Assembly (NCBI RefSeq): GCF_026230105.1
Contig: NC_079485.1
Location: 31,291,572-31,355,571, forward strand
Reading direction: 5' to 3'
Source: Diorhabda sublineata
Lineage: Eukaryota; Arthropoda; Insecta; Coleoptera; Chrysomelidae
DNA: 64,000 nt
In this document: positions 45,622 through 57,329 of the stretch, in pieces
Numbering within the stretch: position 1 is the first letter of the stretch
Layout of the letters: each line of letters opens with the position of its first letter
Made by a program: the position numbers and the translations under genes
The notes under the pieces: model-generated
What the model was told of the DNA's origin: nothing
The model's input: the letters and a program-made list of their open reading frames with translations, nothing else
The model's database searches: none

Positions 45622-46741
45622 ATGGGTTTTCGTTCAAGTGTGAAATTGTTATCACAGTCTGTATTTAAAAATCAAATTAGAGTATGTTAGGTTAAGTTTG
45701 AAACTATTCGCATTTATCATTTTATTTTTTAGAACACTAGTTTTGTTCGAATTGTTGAAGTGGGGCCAAGAGATGGATTGCAAAATGAACCGACCAAAGT
45801 ACCATCTGATGTTAAAATTGAATTCATAAATAAATTATCAAAAACTGGACTCAAAACCATTGAAACTACAAGGTTTTAATAAGAAATTTCATTAAATAAC
45901 TATTTATACTAATATTTTGTAGTTTTGTGAGTCCGAAATGGATACCTCAGATGGGTGACAATGCTGAAGTCTTTTCAAACATTAAAAAAGAAAATGGGGT
46001 AATGTATCCTGTACTCGTACCAAATGTACAAGGACTGAAATCCGCTGTAAGATTCTAATCCCAAAACCGTTATAAATCATAAAAATATATTAATTTTAGT
46101 TGAAAGTTGATGCAAAAGAAGTAGCTATATTTATAGCAGCCTCTGAAGGTTTCTCAAGAAAAAACACCAATTGTACAATTCAAGAAAGTCTATCTAGAGC
46201 CACAGAAGTACTAGAATTAGCAAAGAAAAACAATGTAAAAGTGCGAGGATATATATCATGTGTGGTAGGATGCCCATATGATGGTAAAATAGCACCATCC
46301 ACTGTTGCCAAACTAACAGAGGTTTTACTTAAAATGGGCTGTTATGAAATCTCATTAGGTGATACCATCGGTGTAGGAACCAGGAACTCCATCGATAGTA
46401 TGCTAAAAGAAGTATTGAAAGTAACCTCTGCAGATACTTTGGCTATACACTGCCATGATACTTATGGACAGGCCATATTGAATGTTTTTACTGCTCTAGA
46501 GAATGGACTGACTGTGGTGGATTCTTCAGTAGCTGGTCTAGGCGGGTGTCCTTATGCTAGAGGAGCTACGGGTAATCTGGCAACTGAGGATGTTGTTTAT
46601 ATGTTGGAAGGCATAGGAGTTCACAGTGGTATAGATTTGAAAAAATTGATTGAAGCTGGTCGATACATAAGTGATTTTATCAAAAAAACTCCATCTTCAA
46701 AGGTTAACAATGCTTTGTATTCCAAGTATACCTTTAATTGA
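45622..46741 (+). CDS. Hmgcl: Hydroxymethylglutaryl-CoA lyase, mitochondrial
   Basis: Cleaves HMG-CoA to acetyl-CoA and acetoacetate, the last step of leucine breakdown and of ketone-body formation, in the mitochondrial matrix. Exons: 45622-45681, 45733-45872, 45923-46046 and 46100-46741. Phases close exactly, giving 321 residues (human: 325). The first exon encodes MGFRSSVKLLSQSVFKNQIR, a basic, Ser-rich presequence without acids, fitting mitochondrial import. The TIM-barrel motifs are present: VEVGPRDGLQNE (metal- and substrate-binding Arg/Asp), ETTSFVSPKW formed across the exon 2-3 junction, GCPYDGK, GDTIGVG, HCHDTYGQ (metal His pair) and the family signature AGLGGCPYARGATGN with the catalytic Cys. 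The C-terminus SKYTFN lacks the CKL peroxisomal tripeptide of vertebrates. Intron 2 has the unusual donor GTTTTA. Introns are very short (50-53 bp). AATAAA at 46784 is 43 bp after the stop. Confidence 0.97.
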
Positions 46742-46783
46742 AGTCAGATTTGTTGATTTATTTTTATATTTGTGTACTATTAT

Positions 46784-46789
46784 AATAAA
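46784..46789 (+). terminator. Poly(A) signal of HMG-CoA lyase
   Basis: AATAAA, 43 bases after the TGA; the only canonical hexamer close to the stop. Confidence 0.6.
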
Positions 46790-49054
46790 AAGATATCAAA
46801 AGATTTTGTAGTTTTCTTATGTGAACAAGCTTTGATTTTTTGTTACTTACATCATTTATTAAAAAAATTTAACAGTCATCAATTCAAAATTTTCACGTGT
46901 TTTTAAAATAATCTGTCAACGGTCTTTCCTTCAGGTGCGATACTTTTATAGCACTAGAGGATTTCAATTCCCTCCGTATAATTTTCTCTTACTCGATTTT
47001 ATAAAAAAGGATACGTGAAAAAGTAGTTACCTTTTTTTAATGTACTATAAAGGTATAAAAATTACTGCATGTAATTATGGACGACCTTTTATAATTACTA
47101 TATGAATGTAAAATAATTTATTTGGGACACCGTTTTCAAAGGTCACGAAATAGACGTTTAAATAAATGAACCACTATTATTGTATTGTATTGTATTATTT
47201 TTCAACACATAAGGTCATTACAATGAGTAACACCTTTGTATTATTTAATCAAATACTGTATTATCATATTATATCCAATAATACTCTTAAAAAAAGTTAC
47301 AAATCTTCAATGAAACATTAAATTTTCTTAAAAATAACTAACAATGATCATTCCTGGTGGTCAGGCAACCATAAAGGCAATGGACTAATAAGAATTGCCT
47401 ACTAATTTTCCAAGGTTGGTATAGAATAGGTTGCGGTATAACGTGGATGCGACGAAAATGGTTACAAATTTGATGAAAACTATTCTGAGAACAAGTTGAT
47501 TTGTGCCAATTACGGCCGGTTTGGATTATATGGATTTGATTCTAATGTAGTTTTTTATGAGTTTTTCTTAAAAATTTTATGTAGACATTAGTTTAGTGGA
47601 CTAAGTTTATATTAAGAGAGCATTTTTCTGTGGATAGAGACTTTGTTTATTGGCATTGATACATATATCAATTATTTAAGTGAAATATTATAAAACTATA
47701 TTTCTCTTAAAAGTTAATGAACATTTTGGATGTCCGGAGGAGGTTAGGTTAGCTTAAAAAATCTGGGATTAAATTAAAAGCATCATCGTTATGAAAGAGT
47801 AGCGTATTTTGGATGGAAATTTCGTAAAATAGATACTTTCAAAAAAATATGGCGTATATTTTCTTTATCTTAAAAAATTAGAAAAGACAAACATAAAAAA
47901 TGTTAAAATTCTAAATATAGTTAAAATAGATTGGTATAGTCTATAATGTTTTTTTGTATTATGGTCGTTTAATAAACATAGAAAAGTACTTGTCTTTTTC
48001 AATATATTTGTTGAGAAAAGATACCAATTCAGATATATATTGAATTAATTATTTCGGTGAAATGCTGTTACTATACTAAGTAAATATTAATTTATTTTCA
48101 TAAGGCAGAACAGATATTTGAAATAACGATAAAATAAATTAAATTAACTCTGATATAATAGGTTTTAAAAAAAAATTGGTAGAAGCTTGAAGCACAAGTA
48201 TCAATAAAATCACAAACAAATATCTGATATAATTAAATTTGGAATGTAATTATCGTATACTATTGGATATTTTAGAAAATTTTTTCTATCTGATGAATAT
48301 ATCTAGTTTTATATTTATTCTCAAAAAGTGTCGACCAATCGACAAAAGCCATACCATTGAACAGATGACGTCACGCGTAGATCAAAGTTACCGGGCAACC
48401 TATACTCTATCAACCTTGCATATTTCCAACCATCCCTTGATGTTTTTAAGGCCGTAACTTACAAAAGTGAAAATAACGTCATCGAGTGCTATGAAGTTCT
48501 GCGTATTTTTTGAAGTTGCGCGAAGTTGTGCCTCAAGAGCTTGATATTTATTTGTTGAATGGTTAGACCTACCCTATCAAAATTTTACTACCCTGTACTA
48601 CGAGGGATAGGATTGGGTTTCACTGTTTTCGTAAGTGTGTCAGTGGATACGTCCCAGTATTAAACTGAAGAAGTTTTCAAATTCTTATTAAAATGGCTGC
48701 TACTACTGCAAAAAATTTTCCCCATGAAACGTCAGAAGGGTGAAAATGATAATATTGTATAACAAACGTTAATTAATGTTTATTCGTTTATAAAATAGAA
48801 GTAGTGAGTATCTTTTTATCATTTTTCAAAGTAAATTTCTGATCTATTATTGTCAATTCGTTCTTTTTTCGCAATAAATATGTTTTGTTGTCAATTTTGC
48901 ATGAATTTAAAATTATTAGTTTTACTCATTATGCTTTATACTTATAAATGCATAAATGTTGCTGGAGTAAAACTTATGAATGTTTTTTAAACACCTATAC
49001 TACACATCAACTGCTTATTTAGTTGATTATTGTATTATTCTAGTTGATTTAAAC
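46790..49054. other. Intergenic region upstream of gamma-syntrophin
   Basis: AT-rich. The only notable content is a more GC-balanced patch at 48330-48540 with CRE-like and X-box-like sites, which may be the syntrophin promoter region. No gene recognised (the frame around 47460 has no domain). Confidence 0.4.
48366..48399. promoter_or_regulatory. CRE and X-box-like sites
   Basis: TGACGTCA (palindromic CRE) at 48366-48373 and GTTACCGGGCAAC at 48387-48399, which fits the RFX X-box pattern GTNRCC-N-RGYAAC. They are 13 bp apart and 656 bp before the syntrophin ATG. Binding is inferred from the motifs only. Confidence 0.4.
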
Positions 49055-49249
49055 ATGAAGATAAACACTACAAGGATGACGACCCCGATTGAAGAGAAGG
49101 TTGATCAAAAACTAAAAGTTAGGACTGGAATGGTAACTGTGAGTGATGGAAAAAGTAGACCTATCCCCGTACAGTTACATCTTTCCATGGAAGTATTACG
49201 TTTACAGAAAGAAGAACTCTTACCACCTGAATCTAAAGCAATTAACACC

Positions 49250-49324
<75 letters not shown>

Positions 49325-52300
49325 GTATATAATAGTATTTGTATTTACTATTAAATATATTTATAGGAAAGAATGGTACAGATTAGAAGACAGAAAGTTG
49401 GAGGTCTTGGGCTTAGTATTAAAGGAGGAGCTGAACATAAACTGCCAATTTTGATATCTAGGATTTATAAAAATCAAGCTGCTGATCAAACTGGAGAATT
49501 ATTTGTAGGGGATGCTATTATTAAAGGTAATATATTTTTTTTCCAACTATAATCTTTAATGAAGTTTAACTAATTCTTGTAGTTAATGGAGAATACATTA
49601 CGGCTTGTCCTCATGATGATGCAGTTAATATATTGAGAAATGCTGGAGATTTGGTTGTTTTAACTGTGAAGCATTATAAAGCAGCTACTCCATTTTTACA
49701 AAAACAAGGTAGATTATAAGAAAATTGTTTGAAAATGTTAATTTTAAAGTATTTCATATTTAATTTTCATTTTATTTTATTTTAGAAACTTTTACTTGTG
49801 AATCAATTTAGAACCATCATCTAAGTTGGAATTTCTGGAACAATTTGTGATATTCATGGTGAACACACTGTTTACACCACCACTATACCAACATTCACAA
49901 TTACACTGTCAGTCTTTAGAGACTGAAGGTGAAACTGTTTTACCTCCAGTCTCTGAGGATGATAACTTGGTTAACAAAACGCGCGTCAGACAGTGCAATT
50001 GTTAGTATTGTTGTAGTGGTAGTGTAAACAGTGTGTTCAGTATAATATCCTCATGTCTAAAGTATTTTAGCTAAACACCCTATAGTTGTCAACTTTTGTA
50101 TTAGTCATAAGTCATAAAACTTAGATGATAATTACCATTCTTCCCTTTCTAATTTGTTCTTCTTTCTTGAAACCAGAATTCACGTTTACCCTTTAACTAT
50201 TCGCAACAGTTGACTTGTCCCTAGTAAAAAAATTATAAGGAAAAAATAAGAACTTTGAAAGGTCAGTCTTCGTAAAAGTAGTATTAGTAAAACTAGTAAT
50301 CACGAACTGAATATAAGGTTCAAATATTCGATACAGATCATGTTATATATTCATAATAGTCCAGTCATTATAGGGGGCTGACATCGAAAAATCCACATAC
50401 CCAGTATATTACTACATAAAAACTTGTATTTTGGCATCCTAAAACTATTCTCAAAATTAACATATAATTGGATGTTCGCAAGTTTTAAAGTCGGGGATCA
50501 AGTGTCAATATTTCATTGTCCAACCCCAGGAATGTGGTTGGCGTAACGAATTCTGGTACCTATCATGACTATTTTACCACCTGGACCAGATGAATACAAT
50601 ATTCTGTAACTGCAAAAGTGGCTGTGGCTCAAAATGAGGATGCAAGAAAGCAGAGTTGCAGTGTTCTTTAGCTTGCGGCCAGTGTAAAGAACAAGCTTGT
50701 CTCAATGCTGTACCATATCAAACCGAGATTAATTTTGTAAGAAACTTTGTTCCAGAAATCATGAATGACTGAGACATATGGCATTGAAGACAGTAATGAA
50801 GAGGAACTTGAAATCCTTCAATAGAGGGACAATGACGACGATGATGAAGAAGAAGAACAAGAAGAAACATTGAGATTAGAACTTGTTCTCGAAATGTTTA
50901 TTAATTTTGACAATAATAAATCTATAAAATGACACGTTTAATAAAAACATTAATCAGAAATTTATTTCTTTTCTTCTTTATTTCTATAGAAAGTCATTAG
51001 TAAAAATTAGATTAGAATTAAAATAAAATATAAGTATTTTCCTCAACAAATTCTTATTTACGTGGCAATAAAAGTTAATAAAAAATGATAATTATACATT
51101 TAGCAATAAATTATAACCTTAATATTATGAGTTTTTGATCGGGACTTCAGATAATTTTCTGACCGCGTGCTTTGCGTCCTCTATCTTGAAAACAGTTCAA
51201 GGTAAAAAAAATGTTGAATACAAAAGTTGTAGAGAATTAAATTAATATTGATAACAAATACAAATAGCGTAAAACCCATAGAAAACGAGATATTTTCAAA
51301 AATGTAAAAAAAATTTGTGACCTTTGACCCCTAACTTTAAAACTCGACCTCAGCCAATTATATGTGAATTTTGAAAATAGTTTGGCCTAAGATGACTAGA
51401 CTATAACTATTTTTATAATTAAAATTCTAACTAATAAACTATTAATTTATTCAGTTAATTTTGTCAACTTTATTTTAAATTTCTTCAAATCTAAAATAAG
51501 TTGATTGTAAACAATTAACTTTTTATTAAACTCTAATAATCACATTTGAGTGAACTTGATATCTTGAAAAAATATTGTGCTAGGATTGTATAAAGACATT
51601 ATATTTCCAGAAGAAAAAGAGATACAGCAAGCAGCAGAAGCGAATGGTGATGAAAAGGCAGCTTCTGATGAAAGTTTGAGAATAACAAGTAGTACTAGTA
51701 GTAGACCCAGCTCTATTTGTTCAGAATTAGATCAAGAGAATCCATTAACTCACTGGGTTGACATAGTAACTGTACCTCTTATGATGGCTTATGTCACACG
51801 ATACATTTTTGGGACTGACAAACTTAGACCAAATGCATTTGAAGTTCGAGGGTTGAATGGAATAAGTACTGGGATCATTCAGTGTGACGATTCCGCAATA
51901 TTATCTCAGTGGTTGAAATATATTTCAGATAATATTATTGGATTAACAAATTTACAGGTATTCGATTTGTTAGAATTTTTTTATTATTTAATTTGATTTT
52001 TTTTTATTTAAGATGAAACTTTATAATAGAAACTTCAGTGTTTCGGATCGTATAGAATACATGGGCTGGGTGAATGAGGGTGTTCTGAATAATAACCATC
52101 CTTGGCAAAACTACAAACCTAGATTTTTTGCATTAAAGGGTACTGATCTAATGTTATTTGATAACCCACCGGTAAGTCAAAAAATATTTGCAAATCTTCA
52201 GAAATACAATCATTTATATTGACTAATTATATTTGTTTTTCTAATCATTATGAGTTTTTTTGCAGCTTAATGTGACTGATTGGGGAAAATGCCCTCTGAT

Positions 52301-55300
52301 GTTTAAAGTGTATCAAACAATGTTCAGGGTGATAAAAGATTCAGAAAATGTCGATGAAAGACAACATTGTTTCTTGGTACAAACATCTGGTCAGGACTCC
52401 AGATATTTTTCTGTTGAAACCAGACAGGAACTTTTGAAAATTGAAAACGCTTGGCACTGTTCTGTATGTACCGCCGTCATGAAATTGGGGGTAAATATTG
52501 CAACTTTTTTTATTTATATTTTATGGTGAAATATCGATCTGAAATGAACAGATATTTTAAATTATAGGTCTGTTGAATGGCTCCTACCCTATATATTAAT
52601 GTTGTTTTGGTATGAGTTTCAAACAGACTAGCCTTTAATCTTTAGTGGTTGTTTTGGTATAACAATTTCTTATTTAAAATTAGGCAACATTGCACGAATA
52701 TAACCCAGACAGAGATACAGAATGTGTTGGTAACTATTAGAATCTGTTAATAATCTAGTAAAATGATACAAAGTGTCCTTTATTTTACCCCCCATCAACG
52801 TATAGTCTCGGATTACATAAATTTACCTACCTAACTTCAATTTGTTGTTGTATTCGTTAAGATTTATTGTACACTGACCGCTCCTAATGGGAATCAACTT
52901 CATAGCTAAGTGATTCCAAGTGTCCTTTTTCACACTTGAAGTTCCATTAACGTATCAAATTACTTAATTTTATATTATATTGATGTAACTAACGGTTATA
53001 AAATAATTATTTATCGCTTTTATGTACAATAGGATTTTAGTATTTAAAACAGTTTTTAAACAGATACAAGGTTCTTAATAGTTTGGAATTCGTCGAATAC
53101 GGTAGTTGGATTAAGGAAACCAAGTTTAATTGATTTTCTTGCATAATAAATAGTTTTTTATAAAGTAGTTTTGATACAAAATGGTCAATCATCATTGGTT
53201 AGCTCGAAGATACATTACAGTGGTGGTATTTGGATTTATTTTATATTGTTTATTCAATGACTAATCCATTATTTTTTGTACAAAACAAAAACGTAGTATT
53301 GAAAGTTGTTTTAACAAGGCCGCAACTGAATTGAGAAAGTTTTTAATAGCCTGTTGAAATCTTGCATATTTAGCCTGGCACAAGATTTAGTATAAAATTT
53401 TTGTTTATACAAATGACTAAAATGCTACAAAAGTTTTTTAGTAGTTAGTTATATGTAATAGAATGTTATATGACAGATGTTGTGATACAAATTACTGACA
53501 AATTTTGTTTTTAAAACACATTAATTAATAGGCAATGCCCCGAAAAAAAATTGATATAAATTACGTCTTTATATTTATTTAAAAGTAAAAAATTGTAATG
53601 GAAATTGTAAATTTCATTTTCACATCAGATTCACATCAAATTATACTCCAATATGTATTGTACGGGGTATGGCTATTAAATAACGAGACTGGTGATAAAA
53701 AAACATTTTATTTTGATGTTATATATATTTATTCATTTTTCCTGTATCCCTATATCTCTCCATGAGAATCTGAATATTAATTACATATTATATAGAGGTC
53801 GGCGTAAGTTAGGCAACGCACTCGAAGAATTGGCTGGTATCCATGCTGGAGGTCTCGTGGGTTAGGTTAGGAATTTTGTAATAAAAGTTTGTTGGTTACT
53901 CTTACAGAGTTTGATAAAAATATAGGAGTCACTTTATATTTGACACTCTGTACCTTAATGTTCATTTTGAAGAATCGATAGGCAGACGAGGATTCGTTGA
54001 GTAGTCCGCACGGTTATGTGACCTGACGCACTTGGTTTTTTCCTGTTGAGCTTTCTGGAGGACCGCGTTTTTGCATTTGGACCTTCCTGACTTCCGACCT
54101 GCATTTGAAGAATAATTTGAAAAGCGGACAGCTTGATATGTTAAGCCAAACTTGCGTCTCCATTGAGAAACGTTATCGTAAATACATTGATCAAGATGGG
54201 CATTAATTTGAACCCTTTTTTGAATCCCCTTTGTAATTTCATTTTAACACTGCATTTTTCCTCTTAATGCAAATTTGTTACCTGACTTAAGCCGATCTAT
54301 GTGTAATTATTATAATTTAATCTGTATATTCAATGTAGAATTTGAAGTTTTTTTTATTGAAATTGAAATATGTTCAAAAATAAAAAATATTAGGTTGATA
54401 ACAAGTTAACACAAGTAACACATAACAAATTAACCTTGAAATTTAGAAAAGTTATTAAAGTTGTAAGTGTCCTTTAACAGTTGTGATATGGAAAGAAAAG
54501 CTTGAAGGGAAGCTGTTTATAGATCTAATTTCTTCAAATTTTCTTACTCTATTTTCTGGAATTTTCACATTATGAAGTTCAATAAGCTGGATGATGTTTT
54601 CTTCGGGACAAATAAATTTAAACAACTTGTTGAATTTTCATTTTTATAAGTCTTATACCAATTGTAACATAAAGGATTGTATCCGGGTGTCTCATTTTTG
54701 TTATTTTCCAGGGGCTGGTTTTTTTATCTACTTTAATGTCATTTTTTTACAATACAGAAAACAATCAGTTGTGAGAAATTCAAGAACAATTTGATTTCCA
54801 ACAAAAATTTGCTCTTTTCCTACCCAAGTTTTTCCTGTTTTTGTCCATAGTTCCTGGTCTATCCATCTCTTGGTCTACCACTAAATTTTTTAATAGCGTT
54901 GTTTTATTCTTACTGTATGTCGATACCTATTCTGCTTTTTCTTGTTTATTTCTTTATACTGCTGGTTTCTTCTTTTGTTCTTTACTTAATGTCTTCGCTT
55001 TTCATTTTCCCCCAATTAGTTTTCACCGTTAATTCCTCTTAGGGAATTTCTAATATTTTATTAGAATATATATTGTTTTTAGAACTCTATATTATAACCA
55101 TATCGATATGTAAAGTTTCTTTATCTAAATTTTGTGCTCCAGTGTTCACATTTTGTTGTTTTTTGTCCTTGACTATTTTTTCAATTATAAGTAGACATAT
55201 TTTCTTCTATGTTATTCTTTCCAACTAAAATAATCTGGTTATATTTCAAGTAACCAGTGTATTTTGTTGTTAATTTGAAAATTAAGCTGTTAAATATTTT

Positions 55301-55671
55301 AGAACAAGACTTTTACCGTGAGTAGTAATGGAAAGACTGCGGGATTAACATTGGATTGGAATCTAGGATTCTCTTTACACGAAGGTGATTCTAAAACTCC
55401 CGTTTGGCAGTATAAATTTTCACAATTACGGGGATCATCTGATGATGGAAAATCAAAACTGAAACTCCATTTCCAGGATATCGAATCTAGAGTTATTGAA
55501 ACAAAGGTGAGGTAAACAGTCAAACAGATTAAAATATTCATATTTTTCCTCTTATTTTTACAGGAACTGGAATGTTCGATATTGCAAAGTTTACTGTTCT
55601 GTATGCATGCGTTTTTGACAGCAAAAGTTGCCTCAGTAGATCCAGGATTTTTATGTTCCGTGATACCATAG
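49055..55671 (+). CDS. SNTG: Gamma-syntrophin (dystrophin-complex adaptor)
   Basis: Syntrophins are membrane-associated adaptors that join the dystrophin/dystrobrevin complex to channels and signalling proteins. Eight coding exons: 49055-49252, 49367-49526, 49583-49708, 51584-51957, 52013-52171, 52266-52490, 55303-55506 and 55564-55671. All are GT-AG and in phase, giving 517 residues (human gamma-1: 517). The PDZ domain spans about residues 67-155 (RRQKVGGLGLSIKGGAEHK binding loop). The spacer is acidic and Ser-rich (KAASDESLRITSSTSSRPSS). A PH domain is at about 287-415 (MGWVNEG, W..YKPRFFALKGTDLMLFD). The syntrophin-unique tail has WQYKFSQLRGSSDDGKSKL and LLFCMHAFLTAKVASVDPGF. The PDZ and tail resemble gamma rather than alpha/beta syntrophins (Drosophila Syntrophin-like 2 type). 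The start is uncertain: the frame is open upstream to 48980 and a further ATG lies at 49076; 49055 gives the family length. Confidence 0.95.
49254..49321. repeat. (TA)n microsatellite starting at a splice donor
   Basis: About 68 bases of TA, beginning with the T of the GT donor of gamma-syntrophin intron 1 (AAG|GTATATAT...). The whole intron is only 114 bp, so more than half of it is the repeat. Confidence 0.97.
49849..50049. mobile_element. MITE, 201 bp, ~60-bp TIRs, in syntrophin intron 3
   Basis: The left end GATATTCATGGTGAACACAC and the following 'tgtttacaccaccactatac' pair with the inverted right end (GTGTAAACAGTGTGTTCAGT ... AATATC). The interior holds the motif 'cctccagtctctgagg' and 'gataacttggttaacaaaac' with 'gcgcgtcagacagtg', known to me as a widely dispersed insect repeat. 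Fragments of the same family appear near 7655, 42690, 43575, 56130 and 58850. Confidence 0.85.
50540..50940 (+). pseudogene. CXC-domain (tesmin-like) transposon protein tail, decayed
   Basis: The plus strand reads NILCNCKSGCGSK(stop)GC followed by KKAELQCSLACGQCKEQACL. This is the Cys-rich CXC pattern (CxCKxGCxxxxCxCRKxxxxCxxxCxxCxxxxCxN) found at the end of several insect transposon-encoded proteins. An acidic stretch follows (DNDDDDEEEEQEE), ending in LELVLEMFINFDNN. Stop codons break it. It sits in syntrophin intron 3 and is not part of that gene. Confidence 0.55.
52684..52740 (+). CDS. Possible alternative terminal exon of gamma-syntrophin
   Basis: After ttatttaaaattag at 52683 the sequence is open in the phase required by exon 6. 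It encodes ATLHEYNPDRDTECVGNY and then TAG at 52738-52740. Using it instead of exon 7 (55303) would yield a protein ending within the PH domain, without the unique C-terminus. No canonical poly(A) signal is obvious nearby. Could be a cryptic site. Confidence 0.25.
   Translation, partial: ATLHEYNPDRDTECVGNY
52741..55302. other. Gamma-syntrophin intron 6
   Basis: At 53660, 'tacggggtatggctattaaa' with 'taacgagactgg' resembles a mariner-like terminal repeat, but no convincing partner end or transposase was found. The region 54780-55030, read on the minus strand, has a GRPRDG scrap that may be a LINE tail. Otherwise AT-rich. Confidence 0.35.
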
Positions 55672-57329
55672 ACTTAGAAATAAATAGAACTGATTTTAAA
55701 TTAATTAGTATCAATTATGGAAGCAGAATAAACATCAGTTTTGTTTACCGGCACCCACTGATGTATTAATCAATAATTTTGTAAAAACCCATATATATTC
55801 TGTTAATTCCAAATTCGTTGTTGTGATTACCTGTAAACAAAAATTTTGTGGCAAATGTTCGAAAAGTAAAACTACTAAGATGTTCACATGATAGTAGATG
55901 ATGCACTTTTAATACTTTTTTATTTTTCTATATCTTATTTTGTAACAAACTAGAAACTTTCCAAACCAAAGACGATTCCTAAATATTTCCATATTTCCAA
56001 GATTATAAGCATTCTTTTTTGGATAAGGACACTGAATTACTACAAAAATTGAATCAGAAATTGTTAATATATGAAGCATATCCTAGAATATCTTCTTATA
56101 AAAATAAATTTCCTTGTATTATAATATACTACACTAACAATTACACTGTTTAAACTGTATTTTTGAATCAGATATCTATGGAAGACTCTTAAGGAACAAA
56201 CAGTATAGTGGTACTAAAATGTACGTTTAGTGTGAATATATACATGAAACAACATTTCTAAAAATTGTCTTTGGGAATGTATCTCTGGCTCCCTTATAGA
56301 GCATTGCCTTCTCTGAAAGCACCCAATGGGATTAAGTCTAGCAGAAATTGATGAGTCTAAAAACAGTTAGGAAATGGATGAAACACTCAATGAGTTAATC
56401 TAGACTATCTCACAACTGCAAGCGAACACAAGAAGAAACTTGGAAAACTGAATATCTAAACTCTTCAGAGCTACTGGAATTGGAAAACAAAAACAAATTT
56501 GACCTTGAGATTCTAGTTTGATATAATCCTTATCTATCTACCCATTTAACTTTGGTTTAGAGGCACACATCACTAACAAAGAATAGTAGATGGTAGACTC
56601 TAAGCCTGTTATACTAACTAAAAGAGGTAAAATGTACAATGATGACTCAAAGGATGAATGGATAGGTCGGAGAAGGCTTCTACTAAGGACACTCCATAAT
56701 CAATAAATTTTTCTCACTTGGAGAACTTGCTTCCTTAATGCAAGTATTTGCTGTGATGCAATAATTAATTGACGCCATAGTAACATAGCAATCTGAATCA
56801 GCTCAAACTGTAAAGCTGCCATAAAATCTATAACTGTTGAAATGGTTTCCTACATGAACTAGCTCTTTTAGGTGCCTGGTCACCTACGGACATAGAACCC
56901 ATTATTGCTGATGCTATTACATCACTTAGTAGTCTGATTGCAAGATTGATGGAAACACCTGACATAAGATAGCCCAAGACACTTATCAATGGACCTTCTG
57001 CCTATTAGCAATCAACTGCTTCACTTAAACATGTGCCAAATTCGACTGGTCACAAGTATTTTAACCAGACATGGTCATTTAAGACGCCATCTCCATGCTT
57101 AGGCATGGAGATGTCCAGTGTGCTTAGTGACATGAAAAGATTTAATCCTGTTCATGCACCAAACCAACTACGAACTATTCAACTTTGGCTCGTTTCTGTA
57201 GTATAAATAAGGGTGTGGTATTTATATGTATGGATTTTGGCCAAAGGATCTATTGTGTCCCCTCTTTCTTGCTGCGATATTGGAGAACCCAGTGCTTCTA
57301 TTTCAAGTGCTCCTATCTACCTTCTTTTC
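55672..57329. other. Syntrophin 3' flank and LINE scraps
   Basis: AATAAA occurs at 55679 and 56103. From about 56860 to 57010 the bases resemble 560-700 (same LINE family, probably just upstream of the RNase H remnant that follows, on the minus strand). No gene recognised. Confidence 0.4.

Noticed and set aside
47340..47560. Possible short exon-like patch of more balanced composition
   Set aside because: Frames contain stops and no conserved domain; no splice partner was found.
49325..49354. Read-through of syntrophin exon 1 across the TA repeat as coding (poly Tyr-Ile)
   Set aside because: This is translation of the microsatellite; exon 2 joins in phase from the donor at 49253.
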